Of a stretch of DNA of 64,000 nt, positions 42,895-50,808 are shown piece by piece. Within the stretch, counting starts at the first letter, position 1; each line of letters begins with the position of its first letter. Below the pieces are notes generated by a model. That model saw nothing but the letters and a program-made list of their open reading frames with translations, was not told the origin of the DNA and did no database searches. A program made the position numbers and the translations under genes. The DNA is from Lentzea californiensis (lineage in GTDB: Bacteria; Actinomycetota; Actinomycetes; Mycobacteriales; Pseudonocardiaceae): NCBI RefSeq assembly GCF_024648825.1, contig NZ_JANBBE010000006.1, positions 310,001 to 374,000 of the forward strand, written 5' to 3'.

Positions 42895-42971
42895 GAGGTG
42901 TCCTCCCGTGTCGTGAGGACTACTGTGGCCGCCACCGGAGGATCACGGAAATGAATGTTCTTGATGCTCTC

Positions 42972-42988
42972 CATCCACATCGTGGATG
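42972..42988. promoter_or_regulatory. CATCCAC-N3-GTGGATG dyad before the LysR gene
   Basis: Exact 7-base arms (42972-42978 and 42982-42988) with a 3-base spacer, just upstream of the LysR ribosome site and 78 bases from the start of the divergent operon. It is a candidate autoregulatory site; LysR sites usually contain T-N11-A, which this compact dyad does not follow strictly. Confidence 0.45.
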
Positions 42989-43000
42989 ACTGGAGGTGCG

Positions 43001-43906
43001 GTGAACCTGTCGAATCTCGACCTCAACCTGGTCGTGGCCCTTCGCGCCCTGCTGGAGGAACGCAACGTCACCAGGGCGGGGCAGCGCATCGGCCTGACGC
43101 AGCCGGCCATGAGCGCGGCCCTGGCGCGCCTGCGCCGCCACTTCGACGACCCGCTGCTCTCCCGCACCGGCTCGCTCTACAGCCTCACCCCGCTCGGCGC
43201 GGTACTCCGCGACCGCGCCGCCACCGCGTGCGACGTGCTGGAACGCGTGTTCACCAGCCAGGCCACGTTCGACCCCGCCACCGACACCCGCGAGTTCACG
43301 CTCGTCACCTCCGACTACGGCGCGACGGTGCTCGGCGTGCCGCTGGCCCGCGTGCTGCACGACGAGGCTCCCGGAGTCCACCTGACCTTCCACCAGACGT
43401 CACCGACGCTGCTGGAGAACCTCGGCACGCTGCTCAGCACGGTGGACGGTCTCCTGCTCCCGCACGGCGTCATCGACGGCTTCCCCGCGGTCGAGCTGTT
43501 CAGCGACCAGTGGGTGTGCCTGGTCGCCGCCGGCAACCCCGAGGTCGGCGACGAGCTCACCCTCGGCCAGCTCGCGGACATGCCGTGGGCGGTCTACCAA
43601 CGCGCCTACGACGCGCCCGTCACCCGGCAGCTCAGCATGCTCGGCATCAGTCCCCGCGTGGACGTCTCGGTCCCGTCGTTCCACCTGCTGCCGATGCTGG
43701 TCGCCGGCACCAGACGGGTCGCCCTCGTGCAGCGACGGCTGGTCGAACTCTCGCCCCTGCCCGGTGTCCGCGTCCTTCCTTCCCCGTTCCCCTCGGTGCC
43801 GCTGCAGGAAGCCATGTGGTGGCACCCGGTGCACACCCAGGACGCGGGACACGCGTGGCTGCGCCAGGTGATCAAGGAAGTCGGTCAGGCCGTGGACAAG
43901 GGATAA
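43001..43906 (+). CDS. LysR-family regulator of the aromatic operon
   Basis: 301 residues from GTG 43001, which has GGAGG about 5 bases upstream; an ATG at 42986 would sit before that ribosome site and inside a dyad. Helix-turn-helix: NLVVALRALLEERNVTRAGQ, then RIGLTQPAMSAALARLRRHF. Effector domain: FTLVTSDYGATVLGVPLARV and onwards, most like the NodD/PcpR-type branch that uses aromatic effectors. Divergent position suggests it activates the six-gene operon. Confidence 0.9.
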   Translation: MNLSNLDLNLVVALRALLEERNVTRAGQRIGLTQPAMSAALARLRRHFDDPLLSRTGSLYSLTPLGAVLRDRAATACDVLERVFTSQATFDPATDTREFTLVTSDYGATVLGVPLARVLHDEAPGVHLTFHQTSPTLLENLGTLLSTVDGLLLPHGVIDGFPAVELFSDQWVCLVAAGNPEVGDELTLGQLADMPWAVYQRAYDAPVTRQLSMLGISPRVDVSVPSFHLLPMLVAGTRRVALVQRRLVELSPLPGVRVLPSPFPSVPLQEAMWWHPVHTQDAGHAWLRQVIKEVGQAVDKG

Positions 43907-43922
43907 CCGCTACGTCAGCGGT
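43906..43922 (+). terminator. Short hairpin at the end of the LysR gene
   Basis: ACCGCT (43906-43911) and AGCGGT (43917-43922) around 5 bases, starting at the last base of the TAA stop. Six pairs only; weak candidate. Confidence 0.25.
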
Positions 43923-43940
43923 GGCTACGGCGCGTACGGT

Positions 43941-44309
43941 GTGGCCGTGGCCGATGCCGTACTGCGAGGGGTGACCCTGGACTGTGCCGACCCGCGGACG
44001 CTGGCGGGGTTCTACGGCACGTTGACCGGGATGCGCGAACTCTTCAGCTCGGACGAGTTCGTCGCTTTGACCGGCGACTCCGGTTGCGACCTGGGGTTCC
44101 AGCGGGTCGACGGCTACCGGGCTCCGCGGTGGCCGGGTCAGGACGTGCCACAACAGTTCCACCTGGACCTCCGCGCCGACGACCTCGACGCGGCGGAAGC
44201 GCTGGCGCTGCGACTCGGAGCGGCCAAGCCCGAGCACCAGCCCGGCGACGGGCGCTGGCGGGTGCTCCTGGATCCGGCCGGCCACCCCTTCTGCCTGACG
44301 TCGTCCTGA
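43941..44309 (+). CDS. VOC/glyoxalase-like single-domain protein
   Basis: About 122 residues. Single VOC-type module: GVTLDCADPRTLAGFYGTLT, DVPQQFHLDLRADDLDAAEA and GRWRVLLDPAGHPFCLTS. This belongs to the small actinobacterial glyoxalase-like group, often linked to antibiotic binding or unknown substrates. The start is GTG 43941 or 43947. It lies 34 bases after the LysR gene and converges on the KAS III gene. Confidence 0.82.
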   Translation: MAVADAVLRGVTLDCADPRTLAGFYGTLTGMRELFSSDEFVALTGDSGCDLGFQRVDGYRAPRWPGQDVPQQFHLDLRADDLDAAEALALRLGAAKPEHQPGDGRWRVLLDPAGHPFCLTSS

Positions 44310-44343
44310 CACCACGGCCCGTCAGACGCCGGAACCGCGGCGC

Positions 44344-45378
44344 CTAGCTGACCTCCGGCCACACCAGCACGGCCGATCCCCAGGTGAGGCCGCCTCCGAA
44401 CGCGGTCAGCAGCACCTTCTCCCCGGCGTGGATCTCCTGGCGTGCCACGGCGTCCGCGAGTGCGAGAGGGATGGACGCGGCACCGGTGTTGCCGACCCTC
44501 TCGATGTTGCCGACGACCTTCTCGTCCGGAATGGACAGCCGGCTGCCGACCGACGAGAGGATCCGGGCGTTGGCCTGGTGTGCGACGACACGATCGACGT
44601 CCGCCGTCGTCCACCCCGCGCTCTTCAGCACGGCGAGGGAGGATTCGGTCATCCGGGCGACGGCGTGCTGGTAGACCTCGCGGCCGCTCATCCGGAAGTG
44701 GCGGTCGTGCTCGCCGAACCGGCCCGGCTCCGCCCGGTCGCGCGCACCGCCGCCCGGCACGGTGATGAGGTCGTGGCCCGTGCCGTCGCTGCCCAGGTCG
44801 AAGCCGAGTACCTCGCCCGGTTCGCCGCGCTCACCCGCGCGCAGGACCACCGCGCCGGCTCCGTCGCCGAACACCACACCGGCGCTGCGGTCGTCCGGGC
44901 CGATCAGCGTCGAGTAGACGTCGGCCGCGACCAGCAGCACCCGTTGAGCGATTCCCGACGCGATCATCCCGCTCGCCGTGGCCAGCCCGTACACGAAACC
45001 GGTGCACACCGCGGAGACGTCGAACGCCGCGACGCCGGCCAGTCCCAGTTTCGCGGCCAGCGCGGGTGCCATCGCCGGGATCGGGTGGTCGGGCGTCGAC
45101 GTCGTCACGAGCACCAGGTCCACCGACCTGGTCTCGCACTTGGCCAGCACGGCTTCGGCCGCGGTCAGCGCCAGGTCGCCCGTGGACGTGCCCTCCCCCG
45201 CCCAGTGCCGGGTGCCGATCCCGGTGCGCCTGCGCACCCAGGCGTCGCTGGTCTCCCAGTGCTGCGGCAGTTCGTCGTTCGACACCACCCTGGGCGGCAC
45301 ACAGCCCGCTACGGCTTCCAGGACGGGAATCGGGCGCGGGGCGTGCTCGGTCAACGGGTCGTCTCTTCTCAGCATGTG
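44344..45378 (-). CDS. 3-oxoacyl-ACP synthase III family protein (FabH-like, stand-alone)
   Basis: 344 residues from ATG 45378, though no good ribosome site precedes it; TTG 45357 is possible. The thiolase-fold triad is intact: Cys124 in SAVCTGFVYG, His in VVAHQANARIL and Asn in VGNTGAASIP. The FabH family condenses an acyl-CoA with malonyl-ACP, but many stand-alone copies in actinomycetes make esters or activate starter units for natural products. No other fatty-acid or polyketide genes are adjacent, so the role is open. Confidence 0.88.
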   Translation of the reverse strand, partial: HMLRRDDPLTEHAPRPIPVLEAVAGCVPPRVVSNDELPQHWETSDAWVRRRTGIGTRHWAGEGTSTGDLALTAAEAVLAKCETRSVDLVLVTTSTPDHPIPAMAPALAAKLGLAGVAAFDVSAVCTGFVYGLATASGMIASGIAQRVLLVAADVYSTLIGPDDRSAGVVFGDGAGAVVLRAGERGEPGEVLGFDLGSDGTGHDLITVPGGGARDRAEPGRFGEHDRHFRMSGREVYQHAVARMTESSLAVLKSAGWTTADVDRVVAHQANARILSSVGSRLSIPDEKVVGNIERVGNTGAASIPLALADAVARQEIHAGEKVLLTAFGGGLTWGSAVLVWPEVS

Positions 45379-45458
45379 GATGAACCAAGGCCGAAAGTAC
45401 CCGAGCCGGACGGGGCAGGGGCACGCCCGGTGCGGTTCATCACGTGGCGACCCGTGGT

Positions 45459-45560
45459 TACTCGCCGGTAGCGAATCCGTTGGCGCACAAGGAATGCCGA
45501 CATGAAAGCCACTCAGGTTCGCGCCGTCCACAGTGCGCCGGACACCCCTACTCGCCGGTA
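45459..45560. repeat. 12-base direct repeat in the KAS III/LysR intergene
   Basis: TACTCGCCGGTA occurs at 45459-45470 and again at 45549-45560, 90 bases apart. The 213-base stretch 45379-45591 has no convincing gene. A short frame from ATG 45502 (MKATQVRAVHSAPD) has a fair AAGGAAT ribosome site, but its later codons run antisense through the LysR 3' end. Confidence 0.4.
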
Positions 45561-45591
45561 CGACTCCCTGACGTGCACGCCTGTCCCGCGG

Positions 45592-46479
45592 TCACACTTC
45601 AGCGCCTGCCCGGGCGAGTGCCAGGCAGCACCGGACGAAGTCCGTGACCGCCTCGTCCGCGTCCCTGTGCCACGCCACACCGGCTTCGCTGGGACTGACT
45701 CCGGTTACCGGGCGGTACACCACACCGGGCCGCGCGTAGAAGCGCGCGGCGGACGCGGGAACCAGCGCGATGCCGTAGCCGTGGGCGATCGCGCTCAGGA
45801 ACTCGTCGGGTTGTTCCGTCACGGCACCGACGCGCACTTCGCGACCCTCCCTTTCGGACATCGCGAGCCAGTGGTCGCGCCAGACCCCGTCGCCTCCCGG
45901 CGCGGCGACGACCGGCTCGTCCAGCAGCTCGGTGAACGCGATCTCGGCGCGTCCCGCCAACGGATGCGTGCAAGACAAAGCCACACAACGAGGTTCGCGG
46001 AACAGCGACCGCACGCCGAACGACTCCTGCCCGGAGAACGGCAGGCGCAGCAACGCGACCGGCACCTCCGCGCCGGCGAGACCCGCCGTCGGATCCGACC
46101 ACGGCGCCTGCCGCATGTCGACCCGCCAGCCCTGCCGCCGCTCGCGGAAGGCGGCGACGATGTCCTGGGTCGCCTCGTTCGCCGCGCTGGACAGGAACCC
46201 GACGCGCAACACGCGGGCGGCCGTCCTCGTCTCGGCCGCCGCCTCGTCCCAGGCACCGAGCAACGCCGGCACACGGGCGGCAAGTGCACGGCCCGCCTCG
46301 GTCAGCGTCATGCCCGTGCTGGACCTCGTGAAGAGCCGCACGCCCAGGTGGGACTCCAGGTGCTTGAGCTGCTTGGTCAGCGCCGGTTGCGACACGAACA
46401 GGCGTTGCGCCGCACGCGTGAGGTTGCCCTCCTCGGCGATGGCGGTGAAGTAGCGCAGCAGCCTCGTGTCCACGTCCAT
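45592..46479 (-). CDS. LysR-family transcriptional regulator
   Basis: 295 residues. N-terminal helix-turn-helix TRLLRYFTAIAEEGNLTRAA and QRLFVSQPALTKQLKHLESH; effector domain from about residue 90 (RVGFLSSAANEATQDIVAAF). Divergent from the DoxX-like gene 60 bases away, which is the likely target. Effector unknown. Confidence 0.9.
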   Translation of the reverse strand: MDVDTRLLRYFTAIAEEGNLTRAAQRLFVSQPALTKQLKHLESHLGVRLFTRSSTGMTLTEAGRALAARVPALLGAWDEAAAETRTAARVLRVGFLSSAANEATQDIVAAFRERRQGWRVDMRQAPWSDPTAGLAGAEVPVALLRLPFSGQESFGVRSLFREPRCVALSCTHPLAGRAEIAFTELLDEPVVAAPGGDGVWRDHWLAMSEREGREVRVGAVTEQPDEFLSAIAHGYGIALVPASAARFYARPGVVYRPVTGVSPSEAGVAWHRDADEAVTDFVRCCLALARAGAEV

Positions 46480-46539
46480 TCCGCCAGGTTATGGCGACGG
46501 GTATTGGACGGGCATCCGTTCCCCGCCGACAGTGGGACC

Positions 46540-46869
46540 ATGATCGTCGAACTGGTCACCATCGCACTCAACGCGGCCGCGTCCACCGCGGACTTCGCGG
46601 GCGCCGAGTTCGTGCGGGACAACGCGAAGAAGCTGGACCTGCCGTCCAAGTGGATCCTGCCGCTCGGTGTGCTCAAGGCCGCCGGCGCCCTGGGCCTCGC
46701 CGCCGGACTGGCCGGGGTGCCCCACCTCGGTGTCGCCGCGGCGGGCGGGCTCACGTTGTTCTTCGTCGGCGCGGTGGCGTTGCACGTGTGGCGGAAAGCG
46801 CTGCGCGACATCGTCTACCCGGCCGCGTTCCTGGGGCTAGCCATCGCGTCGCTCGTCAGCCAGTGGTGA
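46540..46869 (+). CDS. DoxX-family small membrane protein
   Basis: 109 residues with four predicted helices. The start at ATG 46540 follows from the family pattern; ADFAGAEFVRDNAKKLDLPS followed by ILPLGVLKAAGALGLAAGLA is typical of DoxX-like proteins in actinobacteria, linked to redox stress but without a proven reaction. Divergent from the LysR gene. Confidence 0.82.
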   Translation: MIVELVTIALNAAASTADFAGAEFVRDNAKKLDLPSKWILPLGVLKAAGALGLAAGLAGVPHLGVAAAGGLTLFFVGAVALHVWRKALRDIVYPAAFLGLAIASLVSQW

Positions 46870-46912
46870 CGTCCACCCGGTCGGAGCGACGTCGCGGAGC
46901 TACCCTTCGCCG

Positions 46913-48469
46913 GTGGAGGCTGCTGACCGGGACACCGGGATCCACCTGGCCGAGCTGCTAGCGGCGTTCTCGCTGGCGACGGACCTCGGGCTGGGTCAGC
47001 CGATGGAGCACGTGCTCCGGTCGTGGCGGATCGCGGAACGGCTCGCCGGGCGCATGGGCCTGTCCGAGGACCAGCGGCAGTCGCTCTTCCCCGTCTCGAT
47101 GCTCGCCTGGGTCGGCTGCGTCGCGGACTCCCCGGAGGTGGCCGCGTCGTTCGGCGACGACATCGCGTTCCGCGCGGACAGCTACGGGGCCGACCTCGCC
47201 GGGCTGGAGGGGTTCGGCTTCTTCCTGCGCCGGGCCGGTCGCGGCGGGCCGATGTGGCACCGGCTCCGGGTGGCGGCGACGATCCTGACGACCGGCGGCC
47301 AGAACGTCGTGCGGGGCATGCAGTCGCACTGCACGACGACGTCGACGCTGGCCGATCGGCTCGGGCTCGGCCCGGACGTGGTGACCGCGTTGAGGCAGTT
47401 CTTCACCCGTTGGGACGGGCGCGGGGTGCCGGACGGTGTGGGCGGCGAGGACATCGCGCCGATCGTCCGCCTGCTGCACCTGGCCGACGTGGTCGAGGTC
47501 CGGTACCGGACCGGCGGGATCGGCGGTGCGCTCGAAGTCGCCCGGGCGCGGCGCGGCCGCCAGTTCGCGCCCGACGTGGTCGACGCGTTCGTCGCGCACG
47601 CGCCCGAGGTGCTGGCCGGCGCCGGTACCGGGATCGACGCGCTCACCGCGGATCCACGGCTGCGGCGCCCGCTGACGGAGGGCGAGCTGGACACGGCGCT
47701 GGAGGCGTTCGCCGACTTCACCGACCTGCGCTGCGCCTCGCGGGCCGGGCACTCCCGTGGCGTTGCGGACCTCGCCGGAGCGGCGGCCCGGTCGATGGGG
47801 CTGCCCGCCGGTGACGTCATCGCCACCCGGCGCGCGGGCCTGCTGCACGACATCGGCCTGCACGGTGTGCCGGCGACGATCCTGGACCGGCCGGGACCGC
47901 TGTCGGCGACCGACTGGGAACGCGTGCGGCTCAGCTCGTACTACACCGAGCGCGTCCTCGCCCGCCCGGCGGCGCTGGCCAGGCTCGGCGCGATCGCGGC
48001 GACGGCTCACGAACGCATGGACGGCCACGGTTACCACCGCGGCCTGTCCGGCGCGGCGGTGCCGATGACCGGGCGCCTGCTGGCCGCGGCGTGCGCGTAC
48101 CGGGCGATGCTCGAACCGAGGGCGCACAGACCGGCGTTGACGGACAAGCAGGCCGTCAGCGCGGTGCGGGACGCGATCCGGACCGGCGCGCTCGACGGCG
48201 ACGCGGCCGAGACCGTCCTCGCCGCCGCGGGCAACGGCGCCCGGCGGCGGGTTTCGGGCCCGGCCGGGCTCACCCCGCGCGAGGTCGAGGTGCTGATCCT
48301 GATCTCGCGCGGCGCCCAGACCGGCGAGGTCGCCGAGCGGCTGGGGATCTCGCGCAAGACGGCGGGCACGCACATCGAGCGGATCTACACCAAGACCGGG
48401 GCGTCCTCCCGCTCGACCGCGACGTTGTTCGCGCTGCGCAACGGCCTGCTCGACCCGCTCGATCTGTAG
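46913..48469 (+). CDS. Duplicated HD-GYP-type phosphohydrolase with C-terminal LuxR HTH
   Basis: 518 residues. The first half (about 20-200) is a degenerate HD-GYP-like unit; RWDGRGVPDGVGGEDIAPIV keeps the GYP-like loop, but the HD pair is not clear. The second unit (about 265-420) is better preserved: HSRGVADLAGAAARSMGLPA, the HD motif GLLHDIGLHGVP and AHERMDGHGYHRGL. The C-terminus is a LuxR-type helix-turn-helix (LTPREVEVLILISRGAQTGE, VAERLGISRKTAGTHIERIY). GTG 46913 is the apparent start. It probably links nucleotide sensing or turnover (perhaps a cyclic dinucleotide) to transcription. The DsrE-like gene follows 69 bases downstream. Confidence 0.85.
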   Translation: MEAADRDTGIHLAELLAAFSLATDLGLGQPMEHVLRSWRIAERLAGRMGLSEDQRQSLFPVSMLAWVGCVADSPEVAASFGDDIAFRADSYGADLAGLEGFGFFLRRAGRGGPMWHRLRVAATILTTGGQNVVRGMQSHCTTTSTLADRLGLGPDVVTALRQFFTRWDGRGVPDGVGGEDIAPIVRLLHLADVVEVRYRTGGIGGALEVARARRGRQFAPDVVDAFVAHAPEVLAGAGTGIDALTADPRLRRPLTEGELDTALEAFADFTDLRCASRAGHSRGVADLAGAAARSMGLPAGDVIATRRAGLLHDIGLHGVPATILDRPGPLSATDWERVRLSSYYTERVLARPAALARLGAIAATAHERMDGHGYHRGLSGAAVPMTGRLLAAACAYRAMLEPRAHRPALTDKQAVSAVRDAIRTGALDGDAAETVLAAAGNGARRRVSGPAGLTPREVEVLILISRGAQTGEVAERLGISRKTAGTHIERIYTKTGASSRSTATLFALRNGLLDPLDL

Positions 48470-48538
48470 GGAGAACGCCCGACGACACCGGGTCTCCGCG
48501 CTCCTAACGTTCTGTTTCCGACGAACAGGGAGCAGATC

Positions 48539-48904
48539 ATGTCGAACAAAGCAGTCATCAGCCTTTCCACGGGACTCGAGGACGCGGAGAAGGTGACCGT
48601 CGCGTTCCTCGTCGCGATCGGCGCCGCCGAGACCGGGCGCGAGACGCTGATGTTCCTGTCCAAGGAGGCGGTACGCCTCTCGGTGACCGGCACCGCCGCG
48701 GGCGTCGCGTGCGACGGCTGCCCTCCGCTGAGAGACCTCTTCCAGCGCTACGAGGCGGCCGGCGGGCGCTACTACGTCTGCCCGCTCTGCTTCAGCACCA
48801 AGCAGCTCGACGCCGAGCAGCTCATCCCCGGCGCGGAGGTCAACGGCACCATCCCGCTGTGGAAGTGGATCGGCGACGAGCCCGCGACCACGTTCAGCTA
48901 CTGA
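48539..48904 (+). CDS. DsrE-like sulfur-relay/peroxiredoxin-like protein
   Basis: 121 residues, ATG with GGGAG upstream. The alpha/beta fold start KAVISLSTGLEDAEKVTVAF followed by MFLSKEAVRLS is typical of DsrE/DsrF-like proteins. Several cysteines lie in GVACDGCPPLRD and YYVCPLCFSTKQ; the CPLC pair might be redox-active or bind zinc. Co-expressed with the HD-GYP-LuxR protein by position. Confidence 0.8.
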   Translation: MSNKAVISLSTGLEDAEKVTVAFLVAIGAAETGRETLMFLSKEAVRLSVTGTAAGVACDGCPPLRDLFQRYEAAGGRYYVCPLCFSTKQLDAEQLIPGAEVNGTIPLWKWIGDEPATTFSY

Positions 48905-48925
48905 AGGTGCCGGCGGCACGCGGAG

Positions 48926-48950
48926 AGGCCGTCGCGCGGACGGCCTTTCC
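48926..48950 (+). terminator. Hairpin terminator after the DsrE-like gene
   Basis: AGGCCGTC (48926-48933), loop GCGCG, GACGGCCT (48939-48946), followed by TTCC and a pyrimidine tract. Located 22 bases after the TGA. Confidence 0.7.
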
Positions 48951-49025
48951 TCTTCGTCGTGGCCGCGCGATTCGAGTTGCCTATTGGGCTGAATGCGGAG
49001 GAACCACACATCGGGGTCGGGCGTC

Positions 49026-49391
49026 ATGAGCGCCATGGGAGAGAAGTTCCACGTCGAGCCGGACGAGCTGCGCGGCTGCAGCGGGCTGCTGGAACGTCAG
49101 GCCGAGCACTTCCTGACGATCCGGGAGCACGCGATCTCCAAGGGTGGGGACACGTCCGGGTTCACCGGGCTGCTGTCGCTGCTCGACCCCGTCGTGACCG
49201 GGGTCGCGCAGCTCTACGGCGAGACGCTCGACGCCGCGAGCAAGAAGATGGGTCAGGACGCCGAGGCGTTGGTCAAGTCGGCCGACGTCTACGAGAAGGC
49301 GGACGCGATCGGGGTCTGCCTGATCGACACCGCGGGCGGCAGGGTGGAGCCGTCGTCCTGGCTGGAGCGGTTCCTGGGGGTCGGCGAATGA
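49026..49391 (+). CDS. Type VII secretion-like protein A (EspC/DUF2580-like)
   Basis: 121 residues from ATG 49026. All-helical N-terminus (EKFHVEPDELRGCSGLLERQ; AEHFLTIREHAISKGG), then FTGLLSLLDPVVTGVAQLYG and YEKADAIGVCL. This is the typical layout of small ESX-associated proteins (EspC/type VII secretion target). First of three genes joined by ATGA overlaps. No ESX ATPase or membrane component is in the window. Confidence 0.7.
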   Translation: MSAMGEKFHVEPDELRGCSGLLERQAEHFLTIREHAISKGGDTSGFTGLLSLLDPVVTGVAQLYGETLDAASKKMGQDAEALVKSADVYEKADAIGVCLIDTAGGRVEPSSWLERFLGVGE

Positions 49392-50275
49392 CCGGCGGGG
49401 TCTGCAACGGCTACCAGGACGTCGAGGACCCGAACGTCGCGCTGCGCGCCGCGCCCGACGACCGGCCCGGCCGGCAGAGCGTCAAGGAGCTGATCGAGGC
49501 CGCCGGGTGGAAGATCCAGGGCGTCAACTGGATCTACCAGCAGGTCACCGGTGACGACCTGGTGCGCGACCTGGTCATGCCGCTGGCGGGCGACTTCGAG
49601 AAGATCGACGCGAACGCCGCCGCGTGGGACCGGATCGCCAAGTCTCTCGACAACGTGCGGCACAACGTGAACAACGGCATCGAGGAACTGTCGCCGCACT
49701 GGGACGGCGGCGCCGCGCAAAGCTTCGAGAACCGCGTGCGCCGCACGTGGACCACGGCGATCGAGTGGGACTCGCAGGTCGCGAAGTTCATCGGCGACCG
49801 GTTCAAGAACATGGCGAGCTCGTGCCGGTCGGCCGCGAAGCTCGCGCTCACGTTGCTCGACAAGATCTGCGACAAGCTGATGAAGGCCGCGATGACCGCG
49901 TGGATACCGCTCGTCGGCTGGGGCCGCGCGGTGTGGATGGTCTACGACGTGGTCAACATCGTCGACCAGGTGCGCAAGCTCATCCAGTCCATGAAGACGC
50001 TCATCGAGGGCGTCCAGGGCATGATCAACGGCATCAAGCTGATGGGCACCGCGCTCGCCAGGATCCCGGACGTGCGGGACGTCAACGACTTCTTCGACGT
50101 GGTCGACACGTGGCAGGACGGCACGGAGAAGTTCGGCGACGGCGCGGCCGCCGCGGGCAGTGGCGCGTGGGGCATGGCCAAAGGCGCGTACAAGGCGCAC
50201 GACAAGTATGTCGACGCGTCGAAGGAGAAGCGCTGGGCCGAGCCCAGTCCTTCGAGTTCGGGCGGTGCGGAATGA
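49388..50275 (+). CDS. Type VII secretion-like protein B (WXG100-type helical hairpin)
   Basis: 295 residues; ATG 49388 overlaps the previous stop. The region NAAAWDRIAKSLDNVRHNVN followed by NGIEELSPHWDGGAAQSFEN has the helix-WxG-helix pattern of WXG100 proteins (WDG). A hydrophobic stretch at about 165-195 (AAMTAWIPLVGWGRAVWMVY) may insert in a membrane, and the C-terminus is Ser/Gly-rich (SPSSSGGAE). It looks like a long WXG protein with a pore-like or toxin-like middle part. Secretion would need an ESX machine encoded elsewhere. Confidence 0.7.
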   Translation: MTGGVCNGYQDVEDPNVALRAAPDDRPGRQSVKELIEAAGWKIQGVNWIYQQVTGDDLVRDLVMPLAGDFEKIDANAAAWDRIAKSLDNVRHNVNNGIEELSPHWDGGAAQSFENRVRRTWTTAIEWDSQVAKFIGDRFKNMASSCRSAAKLALTLLDKICDKLMKAAMTAWIPLVGWGRAVWMVYDVVNIVDQVRKLIQSMKTLIEGVQGMINGIKLMGTALARIPDVRDVNDFFDVVDTWQDGTEKFGDGAAAAGSGAWGMAKGAYKAHDKYVDASKEKRWAEPSPSSSGGAE

Positions 50276-50715
50276 CGTTCCCGTACGACAGCGCCCGTCA
50301 GCAGTTGCAGGCGTGGCAACAGGAACTCGACGCCAAGGGCGCGCGCCTGGAGAAGGTCGCCCTCGAAGCGTCCAAGGTGCAGACCCGCGGCGGCGACCTG
50401 TCCCCCGCGGACATCGCCGCGATCGAGAAGTTCGCACGGTCGAAGGACGCGCCGAACGCGCTGAAGGACCTGCAGCGCAAGGTCGACTCGGGCGCGCTGT
50501 CCTGGCGGGACATCGCTTCCGGACAGGCCGTCCACGATCCCGACGTGCAACGCGCGATGCAGACCAGCATGCCGTCGCTGAAGCGGGCGTACACGGCGAT
50601 CAGGGAGGGACAGAACCTCGACGAGGTCGTCGCGGCGGGTCAGCAGCGCACCCGGCGGTCTCACGGCGACTTCGACGACGACATGCCGAGCGACTTCACC
50701 GAGGACGCCTTCTAG
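50272..50715 (+). CDS. Type VII-like operon protein C, acidic C-terminus
   Basis: 147 residues; ATG 50272 overlaps the previous stop by 4 bases. N-terminal coiled-coil-like helix (YDSARQQLQAWQQELDAKGA and ARLEKVALEASKVQ), then a variable helical middle, then an acidic tail DFDDDMPSDFTEDAF. No known domain. In type VII contexts, such small partners act as chaperones or immunity proteins, but nothing here proves either role. Confidence 0.7.
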   Translation: MTFPYDSARQQLQAWQQELDAKGARLEKVALEASKVQTRGGDLSPADIAAIEKFARSKDAPNALKDLQRKVDSGALSWRDIASGQAVHDPDVQRAMQTSMPSLKRAYTAIREGQNLDEVVAAGQQRTRRSHGDFDDDMPSDFTEDAF

Positions 50716-50753
50716 ACCGGTCAGCCCGGCGGGCCGCCATCCCCTGCCGCGTT

Positions 50754-50791
50754 CACGTGCGCCAGCCCGTCGGCACGGGCCGGCGCACGTG
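50754..50791. terminator. Strong hairpin between convergent genes
   Basis: CACGTGCGCC (50754-50763) pairs perfectly with GGCGCACGTG (50782-50791). After one A-C mismatch, GCCCGT (50765-50770) pairs with ACGGGC (50775-50780) around a CGGC loop. It lies between the type VII-like operon and the convergent SDR gene. Confidence 0.8.
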
Positions 50792-50808
50792 GGGAACGTC
50801 CGCGAGCG

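Noticed and set aside
46958..49036. 692-residue minus-strand frame over the HD-GYP-LuxR and DsrE-like genes
   Set aside because: It crosses two real genes and a terminator, and shows no conserved sequence.
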